The notes under the pieces were generated by a model, which saw nothing but the letters and a program-made list of their open reading frames with translations, did not search any database and had not been told where the DNA came from. The position numbers were made by a program, and so were the translations under genes. This document shows, piece after piece, positions 10,935-23,554 of a DNA stretch of 64,000 nucleotides. Source of the DNA: Heterotrichella gracilis (lineage: Eukaryota; Sar; Xanthophyceae; Tribonematales; Xanthonemataceae); contig JAULBX010023296.1 of the NCBI GenBank assembly GCA_032358255.1, positions 186,001 through 250,000 of the forward strand, in the 5' to 3' direction. How positions within the stretch are numbered: the first letter of the stretch is position 1; each line of letters begins with the position of its first letter.

Positions 10935-13070
10935 ATGACGGAGGTAAGCATAACTTCCACCCGTTCTGGCGTCCCTGCATGCATGTATGTGTGTGGCACC
11001 ATCTCTGTGTGTTTTGATACTGCGTTCACGACTGACTGAAGTATAGTCGCTCTTTGTGCAATAGCAAACATGCAATGCCTTTTTGGGCCAAGTCCACATA
11101 TGCATGCATATAGAAGCGAGTACCTGTTTATGTGTGTGTGTGCAGTATTGGAAGTCCAATGCTATGCATTGGTGCGACTACTGTAAAGTATGGATGAACG
11201 ACAACACGTCAGCGAGGCAAACACATGAGCGAGGTGCCAAGCACTTGGAGAATGTGGCTCGAAGTAAGTTGCCGCCCTTGCATGGAACACCTGCATAGGC
11301 CATCACTGTGCCACATGCCACCACGCCTGCTTCCAAATCATTGATCGACCAGCCCATTAGACAGTGGCAAGCCATATTATAGAGTGAGTTTGTATAGCAT
11401 TCAGATGGTATTAGTGTAGCATAAGCGCGCTCGGCTTCGAGACTGGTTTTATGCATACGGTAGTTGTTCAGGATATGGTGCGTAGATTTCTGTTATCTTT
11501 TCTTTGTGAGGGCCGTGGTCTCAGGCCACTGCCTACATTGCAGAACTGCGGGACATGCGCAAGAATGCCGACCAAGAGAAAAAGGAGGCGGTACTCGCTG
11601 AGGCCAGCATCAGCGCCATCGAAGCAAGTGCTCAGAAGCAGTACCAGGATGATGTCAAGCAGGCCGCTGATGCGCGGCAACAAACATACGGGGAATGGGT
11701 GCGTGCTCATCATCACCTTGCTCTGATGCTGGTCATACTTGCTCCATGCATCGCATTTAAGAGAATGGAATGAGTACACATTGCCCTGTATTGTGGACTG
11801 GATTTAAATGCATCCCATCCATACACCTGCACTGTAAAAGCCCTTGTGTTATGCGTGATTTGATGGCAGCCATTTCTGTGTCCAGACGCTGGACGAGTCT
11901 GGCACTGGCTACTTCTACAATGCCAAGCAGCGGTTCTATTACGACACCAAGACGAAGATGTACTATGGCGGGGACCCTCCTGTGTGGACGGATGCACCCA
12001 AAATGCCGGCAGGGGCGCTGTACACAGCCTACCATCCGCCAGCTGTGGGGAGCAAAGCTGGGGCCAGCACCTTCGCACATGCAGGTGCGAAGCATTACAC
12101 TCTGCAACCTCAGCCTTCTGCATTTGCAGCCTGACATGGCCGGATTGCGATGTGCTGTCATGCACAGTGTGTGGCACATGCACATCATGTCATGAGCGCC
12201 AGCGGCATGGCCTGCATGGCGAATTAGCCATTCACCAGGTTGCCCTTGTGAGGCCAACCTCCTGCGTTGCTGTGGGAAACTTGTCGGCCTTCAACTGCCA
12301 AAGTTGCGGGTTAGGTGGAGGTGCTGTGGCAGGGGATATTATTTCATGATGGTGCCTGCTGTGCAGGTGCTGTGGCAGCTGCAAAGGGCAGCGCTGGCGT
12401 GGTGAAGAAGAAGAAGGCCATCGGCAGCCACCCAATGGCAGACATTGGCGGGTACGTCTACCTAGGCAGCTTTCCCGGATTGTGTGCTTCATGCTTGATG
12501 CTGAACTTTAGTGGAAAACATTGGGGTTTGGAACTTCGCAATGCTGCCGCAAGAGGGTAGTTCCCACCCTGGCCACTTGTAGTTCCCACCTTGGCCACTT
12601 CTACCCAACGCCAGCATTGTAGGCCATTTTGATGGACGCCGATGAAAATGCAACATGTTTATGGTTATTTTGTTTTCTGGTGTGGTGCAGGTTCAAGATG
12701 CCTGTGGCCGGGAAGCTGGGCGGTGCCAGGGGCGTGGGCTTTATGGGCGCACCAGATCCGGCTAGCAAGGTATGTTGCCTGCAACACTAATATTGTCACT
12801 GGCGATTGGGTGCCGTTGCCGAGTTTTCTGCTTGCTGCATATCACCCATGAAGCTTGTCAATGAGTGCTTTTTTGAGAAGTCATCACCCTCTGCCCAATG
12901 AGAGGTTGATCAAGATGTGCATCCTGCAGCGGAAGAGGGAGGATGAGCCAGCGAAAGGCGGCAACGGGGCAAAGCCCCCCTCCAAGGAGGAGGCGGAGGC
13001 ATTGGCCAAGCGGGAGGCAGCCCGTGCCAGGGTGGACTCGCGCACCATGCAATACTTTGGGTTGGGTTAG
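10935..13070 (+). CDS. ZOP1: ZOP1/WBP4-like zinc-finger pre-mRNA splicing factor
   Basis: Seven exons join in phase: 10935-10943, 11146-11263, 11544-11698, 11886-12084, 12367-12451, 12691-12769 and 12930-13070 (TAG), about 261 residues. Exon 1 encodes only Met-Thr-Glu; joined to exon 2 it gives MTEYWKSNAMHWCDYCKVWM, the start shared by plant ZOP1 and animal WBP4. The matrin/U1-type C2H2 finger is WCDYC ... RQTHERGAKH. A Lys/Glu-rich helix follows. The segment GTGYFYNAKQRFYYDTKTKM has the Tyr-rich character of the OCRE-like part of ZOP1. The C-terminus (KREAARARVDSR) matches the plant family tail. In plants ZOP1 acts in splicing and RNA-directed DNA methylation; only the splicing role is safe to transfer. 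Confidence 0.9.
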
Positions 13071-13312
13071 CCAGCCAACGGCATGTTGGCACACAGGCGC
13101 CGCAGTTGCGTTTTGACTTCACGATGTTGTGAAGCTCAGGTGTCAGCGGTATGCAAAACTGGGTATTGGGAGACACAATTTTTTGGGGCAGTGTGGATTG
13201 GGTCCTTATTACTGGACTCCAACGAGGATCTGATCCAGTTGTTCCTGAACAGACGGCTGCGCTGACACACTGACGTGCCTGCAACAACCAACAATTTTTT
13301 TTGCAATCTTTT

Positions 13313-14035
13313 CTATAATTTTACAGCTGAGCCCTCCTTGTGCTTCAACACATATATCCACACAGGCTGACACTTGGCAAACTGGTCTTGCTTGGTGACA
13401 TCTATCCGCTCCACGCTCAAGCCAAGCAGGTCACATTGCCTGTCAACATACTGGATGAGGTACTCACTGCGCTCCACAAAGGAAAGGATGGCAGAGCCAT
13501 CTCGTTGCAACAGGGTCTGCATTGTCCCCAGTGCCAGCTCGCATGACTCCTCGTCCCAAATAATGTCCGAGCCCAATACAAGGTCAAACGAGGTGCCTTG
13601 GAAGTGAGCGGCATCTTTCAGCACTGTTGACCAATCAAGAGGGGCAACTGTAACTCCTGTTGAGCAATCAAGTATGGAGGCAGCCCGCAGCGGCTGCAGC
13701 CCGTTCAATGCTAGGTTTTGCAACGCACAGTCAAGCTTTTGTTCAAAATCAGTTGCAACATACTGCGCTGGGCTGAAAGCTTGCAAGAGCAGGCAAGTGG
13801 GCAGCCCAACGCCTGTGCCAAGCTCCAACACGCTCTTGCCGTTGATCAGCCTGCTGAAAGGCGCTTGGCCCGCTGTAGGGTGCAGTCCAAGTGCAAACCT
13901 GCACAGTGGCTCCGCTGCAGGCCACAAGAAGGCTGCTTGGTCTGCTACCTGGAACTTTGTGCCCTCATAGCTGTGTATTGACTGGATTGTGACGCCGTAT
14001 ATCCCACCCTGGCTGTCTGTGAAGGTGAACTCCAT
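13313..14035 (-). CDS. METTL21-type class I lysine methyltransferase
   Basis: A single uninterrupted 240-residue frame, rare in this intron-rich window. It is a seven-beta-strand SAM-dependent methyltransferase of the FAM86/METTL21 (methyltransf_16) group. Visible features are a Trp-Pro-Ala approach (AAFLWPAAEPL), motif I VLELGTGVGLPTCLLLQ, the acidic post-I strand end VATDFEQ, and the DLVLGSDIIWDEES motif that replaces motif IV in protein-lysine methyltransferases. The substrate cannot be told from sequence; relatives methylate HSP70, VCP or eEF1A. No targeting peptide is evident, so it is probably cytosolic. The lack of introns may mean a retrocopy origin or intron loss. Confidence 0.9.
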   Translation of the reverse strand: MEFTFTDSQGGIYGVTIQSIHSYEGTKFQVADQAAFLWPAAEPLCRFALGLHPTAGQAPFSRLINGKSVLELGTGVGLPTCLLLQAFSPAQYVATDFEQKLDCALQNLALNGLQPLRAASILDCSTGVTVAPLDWSTVLKDAAHFQGTSFDLVLGSDIIWDEESCELALGTMQTLLQRDGSAILSFVERSEYLIQYVDRQCDLLGLSVERIDVTKQDQFAKCQPVWIYVLKHKEGSAVKL

Positions 14036-14673
14036 GTGCTTGTCTTGTGGTCAAGGTAAAGTACCTCACTGGGGTAAGGAGCTGCCACTGAGTTTGTGTA
14101 TAGCAACTGTATATATGAGGGTTGATGTATTGAACAATCAAGCTGTCAACGTGAAGGTAAACTGTATGCATGCATATAAACGGCAGACGCATTGCATCAA
14201 CATGAGGAATAGCCAGTCGTTAACTGATCATGTGAGGATACAAATGACCGCACAGCCGCTACAAGATATTCAAAAGCTCAGGAACGTATGTCAAAGTGTG
14301 GTTCAGCGTAGCTGCATTGTTCATCTATGAAAAAAACACTGAGAAGCACTGAGACCCACTATTGTAAACAGGCCTGTGGATGTTATGTTGCCACATTCAC
14401 TGCTTGAAGTGCTCCCATCGACCCCGCACATACTCTATGCAAGTGGGCGTTGGGTATATGGACAGCCCTTGCAGCAACTGAAGGCCAATATGCCACGCCA
14501 GCTGGCGCACTGCCTGCCTCATGAGACCCCATATGCACCTGAGACCCAGATCAGGACATGGATGAAATCGTCTTCGCCACCAAGCAGAAACTCACATCGC
14601 CACCCGCCTTCTCTTCCCACCCTGTTGTCCTACAGTATGCTGAGGTGCCGCCGGCCCCCCAGGTGACTTGGCA

Positions 14674-15181
14674 TCAAGTACTGTCTCCATGCCCTTTTAG
14701 CTCGCAGAAATCCTTGTTCTTGAATTTCCTCTTTGCCACCACTGCACGCAGCACAGGCTCAATATGTGATCTATATTTTTTACATGACAGTTGTAATGCC
14801 CAAAGCAGGAGTGAGGTACAGGTATCAACCAATTCACCCACATGTGGCTTGCGGGTCACTGGGTCATCTGTGCTTGAAGGCGCTGTTCTCCTGGCATTTG
14901 CCCGTAGCTGCTCTGTGCTCATTGTGTCTACCATCACAGGTGGAAGACTGCTGGAGGTGGTGTGGGTGTGGGCTGGCAATATTTCCCTTCTACCCTCGAA
15001 CATTGTCTTCCATCGCCTGTAGTTTGAAGCAAGTGACAAGTACAACCACAGTGAAACACAGAGCCAAGTCACGGCAAAACACAGAGTTTTTGAACCCACA
15101 GATGTTCAAGCCATGTCTTACCGAAATCTTCCACAATACCAGCACAAGCAGAGCAGCGCCCACCCTAAAGGAAGCACCCAT
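14674..15181 (-). CDS. Putative small single-pass membrane protein
   Basis: Exons 15122-15181, 14994-15016 and 14674-14950 join in phase on the minus strand. The first exon encodes MGASFRVGAALLVLVLWKIS, an N-terminal hydrophobic signal or anchor, followed by a hydrophilic part (LPPVMVDTMSTEQLRANARR). The last exon may hold one more short intron (donor near 14820, acceptor near 14743) that would remove a Cys/Leu-rich piece and keep a basic tail VAKRKFKNKDFCELKG. I recognise no family. The 23-base middle exon and the small size make the model tentative. Confidence 0.4.
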
Positions 15182-15309
15182 GTGGCTTGTTTTCCAAAGG
15201 CCCACAACTGCATTGCTAGCAACCTCCCAAGGGACTGAACAAGGCAGGTGGCACGATTATTTTTCCATGAATCGATCTACTCAAAACCCATCACGCAAAG
15301 CTTGTTGAC

Positions 15310-15915
15310 AGTCCATCCTGTGGGCGGAAGGGTGATCATGTCGCTTTGGCATGTGTAGGCATCCCTCACATGCGCAGTTTAAGAACCGACTACAGGGTTG
15401 TTATACAACGATGCATGACCTCTCGGTATTTTGTTGCGACTATCGCCCGTTAATATTGTATAAGAGGTACGTCCGTACAGTTCCACTTAGTGATACGACA
15501 TTACCACTGCTTGGGTCCAACCTGGAACTGGCTGGGCCCCCCCACACCATTCCCCACACTGGGACACCAGCTATTTACCCTGTCTTCGCGCGTCGGTGTG
15601 CGTTATTATCAACCACTGGCAGTTGTGGCACACCAAGACATCCATATGCCCAATATGCGTGTCACTTTGAGATAGGTATACGGGTTACGACTGCGGCATC
15701 GAATCATTGCTCGCTATGCATGCATATTGACAACCGTCGCCATGGGCAGGCGCAACCGTTAAGAATACTCTCCGAACTATATACGAGCCCTTAATATCCG
15801 TATTGAAGCACAACTACCACAGATTGCTAGGGTTGTAAGGGAACCCAACTTGGAGCTACCTGGCGGATCACACTGAACAGCGCTACCAGACACGCTCTAT
15901 TTCTTCGGCAACTCG
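15310..15915. other. No gene seen (intergenic)
   Basis: Between the small membrane-protein gene and TIP41. Open frames exist on both strands, but none shows conserved motifs or sensible splice partners. The right end is the presumed TIP41 promoter. Confidence 0.5.
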
Positions 15916-15917
15916 TG

Positions 15918-17874
15918 ATGACGAAGATAGTTGATGTGGAAGGTACACCGCGCAGAGTCTTAAGAAAAGTCGCCCCAATATACATATGCATGCATATGAG
16001 TGTAGTGTATTGACCATGTTTCCACTGCAATCTCTTTGTGTAGCTCTCAAGGCCGTCGGGGGGCACAAGACTTCATCTGGAAAAGGGGTGTTTGTGAAGG
16101 GGTGGCAGATTGAGACGAACAATGCGCCCATCAGCGGTGAGTGCCTGGCTGCAGCATTGCAATTGCGACAGCCATGATCACAGCACTTGAACTCAAGCTG
16201 ACACACTTCCAGGGGATGCCCAGCTAGAGGAGTGCAGAAAAGAGCTGGGGGGTGTCTTGAGCCTCCCGGAACAGACGTATGGGAACAGCTTTGTGGCGCT
16301 AACGCACCCTGAAACTGGCCTCAAACTGGAGTTCACGGCATTGGGCGCTTTGAAAGGTACAGCGCATCCAAAACCTGCATACCCACGAGCCCAGCAATCC
16401 AGATGTGTAGCATTATAGCATTATTATTATGTCTAGCATCCACTCGGCACATGCCACACACCCCGAGTGAGCCATCCATGCTGGTGCAGAGTGGCACGCC
16501 AGCAAGTTGCCTCCCGTCCAGGTTGGCTCAGCCTCTGAGTGGCTTCAGTCGAGGGTCAAAGAGGTGCAGCAGCACAACGCCGCTGTGCTCCAGTATGACT
16601 GGTATGGCTTTATGTTGAAATGCACTTTTCTTCTGTTGCCACTTGTCCATTGTACACACGTGTTGGTCATGACCAATGTGTGTGTGCACCCGCGCGGTAT
16701 CCACAGTTTGTTACGTGCGCCACTCAATTTTGGTGTATGCTGCAGGACGTACAGCAGTCCATACACAGGCACTGTGAGCAGCGGGGAGTCACAAGAAGGT
16801 GCGTGGGCTTGCAGTCACCCAATCACGTTACATGGGTTTCCCACTGTTCTGATGACTGTTCTACACGCAGGGCTGTCTTGGCGGGAGACCAGTGAGCAGA
16901 TGGACCGCACCATGCTGCTTGCGCGGGACCCCATCTTGCTGTTTGATGAAGTGGTGCTGTATGAATCGGAGCTGGATGACAACGGCATGTCCAACATGAC
17001 AGTCAAGGTACGCCCTGAAAAGTCAGCAGCCCTACACGTGCCTGGGCGCCGTCAAGCATTGGCCCCACTTCACCTGTCCTACTTGCAAAGTACCCATGCA
17101 GCAAGTTTAAGCCTAGATATGCCCGCTGCCACCTAGCAAAGCTGGTCACAGATCCCAATGCGTGATACACAAATGGATACATAATTGTTCTACATGTGTA
17201 TGTCCATGATCCATGAATGATATGCATCCACCACACTGTAGGTGCGCGTCATGCCCCGCTGCTGGTACGTGCTCCTTCGCTTCTTCCTGCGGGTGGACAA
17301 GGTGATGGTGCGCATGTGGGAGACGCGCATCTTCTGCCCCTTTGGCGCCGAGGACGGCAGCCTTGGCACCATCATCCGGGAGGTGCGGGAGTGCGAGGGG
17401 ACCTTCCAGGAGCTGAGCAAGCAAGGGGCACCGCCTGAAGGGGTACGTGCGCCTACGCATGGAGACAAACAATGCATTGGCTGGCTGGGCGGTGCCGCCG
17501 CCTGTTGAGGGATTAACAAATACTTGCTTAGGCCCTGAGTTCTTGAAATGATTTATAAAGGATATCGTAAATCGGCATGGTTTCAGTATTACATTTAAAA
17601 TGCAAATCATCATGACAAAATTGCCAGATCCATTGTGAGTAATGTATGCGGGCAGTACTTGTAGGCTCCCTGGGTGCAAATGTGAGGTATGCGGATGCCG
17701 TCTGGCAATATGCACTGTGAACCACTGAGATAGCTGCACAATCAGGTTATTTCTGTCATGCTGCAGGCTGCGTATTCGGATGCTGAAGCTGCGTCAGCCA
17801 TCATCCAGGCCATGGCGCCCATTGGCCTCAAATCACTGCGCAACGAGAAGTTGGTCCTGGTAGCAATTCAATGA
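15918..17874 (+). CDS. TIPRL: TIP41-like (TIPRL) TOR/PP2A regulatory protein
   Basis: Eight exons join in phase to about 276 residues: 15918-15942, 16044-16136, 16213-16356, 16532-16601, 16746-16798, 16871-17007, 17242-17442 and 17767-17874 (TGA). TIP41 proteins bind PP2A-type catalytic subunits or TAP42/alpha4 and modulate TOR signalling. Diagnostic stretches: GWQIET at the N-terminus, LPEQTYGNSFVALTH, the YSSPYTG counterpart of YTFTTPY, then DPILLFDEVVLYESELDDNG, VKVRVMPRCWYVLLRFFLRV, RMWETRIFCPFG and a final SLRNEKLVL. The tiny first exon (MTKIVDVE) was chosen because it ends in a GT donor and gives the right phase for the acceptor at 16043; it is the least certain part. Length agrees with plant TIP41 (about 280-300). 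Confidence 0.93.
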
Positions 17875-17879
17875 CACTC

Positions 17880-18435
17880 ACATTACCAACATCATGTGAC
17901 ATCCTGATGTATTTTTTCTAGATTCATTGTGGTGCAAGGGCACACAGAAGTTTCTTGGAGGACGCAATGGAAGTTATTGCCAGCTGTGATTAGCATAGAA
18001 AAAGCACGAGATGGATAGCATCATGGCTGCCAGCGGATAGCCACAATATGGTGGCATATTTTACTTACTATTATTTACAACGATTGCAGCAGCTGCCAAT
18101 ACACAGGTGATCAACACATCCAGACTGTGAACAGTAAGCTTGATTCAGGGCAATACAAGCCCTAAAAGGTTACCGCTTGCAAGTTATGACAGCCAATCAT
18201 TGTGACATGACAGAATGTAAGAAAAATAGAAAGAAATAACGCTTCTAAACACAGGAGTGCTGACGCAGTCAGCAAAGCAAAGCAGACTGAGTTTATAACA
18301 AAGAGACACTTTTAACATGAAAAGTCAAGATTAACGCTGGCTTGAGCTGCACAGCTGGTCTACGTAGACCAGCACCCATAATTCAAAACTAGGTCAAATT
18401 CTGTTTCAACAGGAAAAATGGAAAGAAAATTGTTG
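17880..18435. other. No gene seen (convergent 3' ends of TIP41 and the membrane protein gene)
   Basis: AT-rich sequence between the TIP41 stop and the stop of the minus-strand membrane protein. It presumably holds both 3' UTRs. No conserved frame or repeat was noticed. Confidence 0.5.
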
Positions 18436-18440
18436 ATAAT

Positions 18441-21400
18441 TCACTCCACCTTGCTGTGGTGCTCATTGGTGGAGGGGAATTGCAGAAGAGTTGCTGGCAC
18501 TGGCTCATATTTCCCGAGCACCTGATGAGCGCCCGCGCTTGCCCTCCTTTGCTGCACATCATTGCGGTCCAGCAACGCTTCTACCCCGCCTGATTGCACC
18601 ACCCCCACACAGCCCTCCCGGTCATCTTCAGCAGAGCCCCTAAAAGGTGCAGCAACCCCTTCCGCTGCGGCTGCGCCCGCCTCCCCCCTCCCACCACCCG
18701 CCTGCGCGGCAGCCGCCACCAGCCCCAGCCGCAGCACCCCACTGTACACCGCACCACCCACCACAGCCCGGGCCTTGCCCCCCGCCCTGGCCGCGCACCC
18801 CGTGACATACGCCGAGCCCCGGTTGGCACGCCTGCGCACCCGGTGGCCCCAGCGGGTGAGGCGGATGCTGAGCGTGAGGCGGTGCCGCGCAATCTTTGCG
18901 CACACATCCACAGTGAACTTGACGACCACCTGCACCGCCTTGAGCACCTTGAGCACGCTGGTGCGCAGCAGGTCGTAGGCGTCGGCCGGGATGATGTACC
19001 ACCAGGTGGCCTGCAAAACAAATTTACATTCAGATTTTGAATGCCTTCATACAGATTCAGATATGTTTTGTGCAAATTGTGTGCCAGCAACGCATGGCAT
19101 GAGATGAGGTTGTGGTTGACCTAGGCGCACACACCCAATTGCCGCTGGCTTTGAAGGTAAATAAAGGACAGGAGGGCAATGCCCTTGCAATGCCCTTGTC
19201 TTTGCTACCTCTTCAACCAGCGCGCCATTGCTACGACATGCTTGGCAACCACATTCATTCCGCCACACCTGGTTTCCCACAGCGCTCGCCGTGGACTTGG
19301 CCACCGGCACCACGCTGGCAGCCGCCCGTATCGTCTTCACGCCCGCGTGAGCCGCCCCCACCGCAGCGCCCGCCGCAGTGCCCAGCGTGCCTGTGCACAG
19401 GCGCACCACCCCTCCCAGCACCTGCGCCACCATGGCCAGCAGCTGCAAGGGGAGGACCACGATGGCCTTGCCCATCTGCGCAGGGGAGGGAACGCGTCAG
19501 CAGGGAGATTGGAGATGACACCAACACATTCCATAAAACAAGTGCGCAGGCTGGCTATGAACATGCGCGGTGGCTTTGACAAAGAGAAAGGCGTTGTTCT
19601 CCTTCATCCCGACATACGTATTCCTACAGATTAATCCAACAGATTTTATCCGGCAGGATAGAATTGCAAAGGCTTGCATTGCATTGCCGGAATGCACAAA
19701 ATTAATAATGCCCCCTACAACGCCAATGCCCACCTGGAAGACTGGCAGGCAGAAGCCCCACACGAGCGACGCCACCTGCCCCGCCGCCTGCAGCACCGGC
19801 CCCAACACCACCACCCCCAGGGCATGTGTGGATGAAGCCAGGTGGCGCAGTGCCCCCGCCACACTGGCGCCGCTGGCGCTGAGCAGCTGCCAGGTGGCGC
19901 GCAGGGGGGGCAGGACCACTTCTGCAACGGGCTGGACAGCAGACTGCAGCATCTGAAAAGCAACGCGGCAGTGTCAATAATGCCATCACAGCTTTGTGAT
20001 CATGCAATGTGGGCAATGACGCGTCCAGGCAAGCATCAGTCCTTTCTACTGCATGCAAGCCCCAACGTGCCGGACACTTCCATCGAGATCCCGATACAAA
20101 TTCTGAGGCAAGTCAGTTATGCGTGTGCATCGGTGGTGCCGCTGCGCCCCCACATCCCTCCAAACACACCTTCCCCATGAGCGACAGCCAGCGCAGCAGC
20201 TGCGTGAAGAGGTAGCTCTTGCCAAATAGGTATGTCAGCAAAATGGACAGGCGCAGCTGCGCGTGGCCCTCCAACCACTCCAGTATGGCGGCGCCGGGCA
20301 GCTTGAGGCTGCTGATCACCCGCTGCAGGACCTGCATGGGGGGCATGGGCCATGCGCATGGTAAGGGGGGGAGATGATACACTGAAACTTAAGGAAAATT
20401 GCTATTTAACTTTGCTAAGCAGGTTACATGCAGTATTTTCCGGGATGATTGCGCAAGAAACGGGTGTTCAAAGTGGTGCAGAGGTTGTGCCACAGGTCCT
20501 CATGATACTATCGTATTTTCCTGAGCTTTGCTGGGGACACTTCTCGTATGCACATAGCCACCATGCAAGGATACTTTTATAAACGTAATGCGGAGGGAAG
20601 TAGCCTCACTCACCCTCTGCAGGTAGGGCACATTCTTGTAGAGGTCGTAGAACCCGCATGCCAGCGAGAACACAGACACCGCCATGAACAGCAGCCACAC
20701 CAGCGTGCGCATCCAGGGCCGGTAGTAGCACCCATACTGAGGCAAAAACACCGCCCAGGAGGGCAGGCCGCTCTCGTACAGCTTCAGCAGCCGCTCGTCG
20801 TTCTGCACAGGGGCAGGGGTGGTTGACGTGCTGGTGATGCTCATGTGCTTGCACGTGACGCTATAGAGCACACTCGCAACTTGATGCATAGCCATCAAGC
20901 ACGATTTCCATAGGAGTGCCTTTAGGGGTAGGTTGCGATATCAGGTTAGGCTGCTCTATTAAACAAATGTTATGCAAGCAGACTCGTGTGCCGTGGCTAT
21001 AAGTGAGACGAGTACTCGCGGATGCCGGTCCAATAATCTGGGGATTCATATTCCCAGCCAGACAGTAACCTATAGATTGCAGGTCACTCTTGAAGCATGC
21101 AACGCAGGCACATTTACAGTCTCTGACCACCACCACGGCTGTAAACCCTACATAGTACCACAGCTCACCTTGATGACTGGTTCCAACAGGCCTGGCACAG
21201 CTGCATTGTTCCAGTGCAGCGTGAGGGTTCGGTACTCATACTGCTCCGACTGGGGGGTCCAGGCCACAAGGGGAGGAAAGGTAGAGGGAGGAATGGGAGG
21301 CGGGGGCTGGGGGCTGGCGTGGTAATGGTGGTGGAGGTGGTGGCTGGGGCTCGGACTGCCTGTGCGGGATCATGCAGGGTGCTGGTTACATGATGTATAA

Positions 21401-23554
21401 AAATCTTGTTACATCATCTATAAAAATGTAAACTATATAATAAAAAAACAGTGCATGTTTTAACTTGTGCCATTTATGCTGCTGAAACAAGCATGACCAA
21501 GTGTCGCAACATTTTGTGTTTTGCATTGAACCAGGAATGACCAAAACAGCATGCAGACAATGGTACAACACCAGCTCGAGGATCGACAACCCACCACTAT
21601 GGCACCAACTAATAACATACCTGGTGCCGAGCGAGGCGTGCCGAGCGTTGGCGTCGCACTGCCAGTGACGTCATGTGGATGCGCTCGCTGTGGCAACGCC
21701 ACATGGTGTGTATCGGTAAACCCATCCATTGCGCCATCCCCTCCCAACACCCCATCCTCACTCCCCGACAGCTGCGGCATGCTGCGCCGCTCCAGGCTCG
21801 GCATCACCGCACCCTCCTCTTCCCTTCCCTGCCCATCAGTCCCTTCCACCCCCTCCTCAAACCGAGCATGCAGCCGCTGCACCGCACTGCCTGCATCAGC
21901 GCCCCCCACCCCTTGCTTTGGATCAGCGCTTCCAAACCCTTGCTTAGGGTCTAGAGCCGCCTCTGTGTCCCGCTGGCGCACACCTGGCTCGGAGCACCGG
22001 GTGCAGGTGGGTGAAGCAAGGGGTTCTAAGGGAGTTCGGGGAGGGGGAGTTATGTCCGCCAATCCCAGGCTTCGCAATGTGGATCGCTGGAATGCGCTCT
22101 CTGGGACATGGTAGTAGGTGGCTGCATCATGTACCTGCAGTTCAAGGATCAACAAGTGCACATCACAAACGTGCGTTAAGCCATGCGTCGAGCATCACGC
22201 CCAGTGGGAGCACAATCTTATGCATCAGCCCAAGCATTGGCGAGCGTGAATGCAGAAATGGAGGGCATGGAGGCTAGAACGTCAGCCAATGTCAACGTCA
22301 ATGGAATATCTTTGGGGGGGGGACAAAATAAACGACTGCCGATGACCACCTTCCTGGCCGCCCATGTGCTCTGGTCCCATGCATGCATGCATCCCCTCCC
22401 CTGCGCCATGTCCAATATGCGCCGTGACCTTCCAGGCACAATGCATGTCGCCACATGACACACCTAGCCACTGCAGTAAACACATGCGCCCCCAGCATGA
22501 TGCCACAGCCGCTGCCACATCCACTGTGAGGACTAAAAGCAAAACTCTTCTCAACTCTGGTAAAATATACGGTAGGTACTTTTAGTCGTTTCAGTTGTAT
22601 CAGAATGAAGACCCACCGTGCTGAACTCCCGCTTGGCTGAATGCTTGGCCTCCAGCACCAGCCTCCCCGGTTGGCACAGGGGGTTGAGGTAGTCTATCCC
22701 CACGATGTGCGCCCATTCAACCTCAAATGCAACCACATACCCAGCGTCCCGTCGGCTGTCTGAGGCGTAGGGGTTGTGCCACCGCCAGCCCCAGGAGCGC
22801 ACCCACGTCTGCACCTTGGCGCGAATTCCCTAAAGAGGGTTTGAGCACGGTGAGGGGGACAAGACCCTAGCCAGGAGTGGATCCCGGTGCACTCGTGAGG
22901 TGTGCGCACACAACGCCTTGGTTAGGCAGGAGTTGTACACCATGAACCTCTCTGCAGCGTGTGCAACTCTCTGCAGCGTGTGCAACCAAGCCATGGCATA
23001 AACGTGGGAGTTTGGTGGGTGAAAACACAACCCCCAGGAACTGCCAGTGGTGGATGTAGGCAGCAGAGTACGCAGCGAAAGGGCTTTGGCATAAGCGTAT
23101 GTGCAGTGTGCAGCAACCAGTGCAGTGTGCAGCAAGTGGCATAGCACCTTCACCCACCTTGCGTGCGACTTTCCTCGTGAGGTCAACCACCACCGCGAAC
23201 ATCTGCGCCTGGTGCAGCACCAGCAGGTCCAGGGGCCACGGGGTGCGCTGGTCAGCTGCGTCACAGCTACCTGCACCATAGGTTTAAGGTGTTTAAACTC
23301 ATGACTGAGCATAGTCCTGCACCTTGTAACCATGAGCTGAAACCACTAGTGATGAGCTGCAATGTGTGGGGTGTCACGATACAGGTGGAGTTGATGGTAC
23401 AGACTGGAGGGGTGACTGTGGGTTCCCTGGGGGTTCTCTGTGCCTGGCTACTGGTCTTAAACGCACCAAATCTGAAGCGCAGCAGCTGCACATACTGGTC
23501 CGGGTGAGCTGGTGTAGGGTCCTGCGGCTCGGAGGAGTCCTGCCTACGGACCAT
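18441..23554 (-). CDS. Large multipass membrane protein, conserved-looking but unnamed
   Basis: Ten minus-strand exons close in phase to about 826 residues: 23452-23554, 23158-23270, 22617-22829, 21621-22134, 21169-21359, 20614-20802, 20170-20331, 19734-19952, 19269-19475 and 18441-19010. The N-terminal ~140 residues form a folded domain (PWPLDLLVLHQAQMFAVVVD; WRWHNPYASD). A Pro/Ser/Asp-rich disordered linker of ~200 residues follows. A middle domain (VAWTPQSEQYEYRTLTLHW; RLLKLYESGLPSWAVFLPQY) leads into a transmembrane helix LVWLLFMAVSVFSLACGFYD. Several Leu/Ala/Val-rich segments in the last half could be membrane or amphipathic helices (VVRLCTGTLGTAAGAAVGAA). The C-terminal ~90 residues are again low complexity. 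I believe land plants have related proteins but cannot name the family or a function. Confidence 0.75.
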
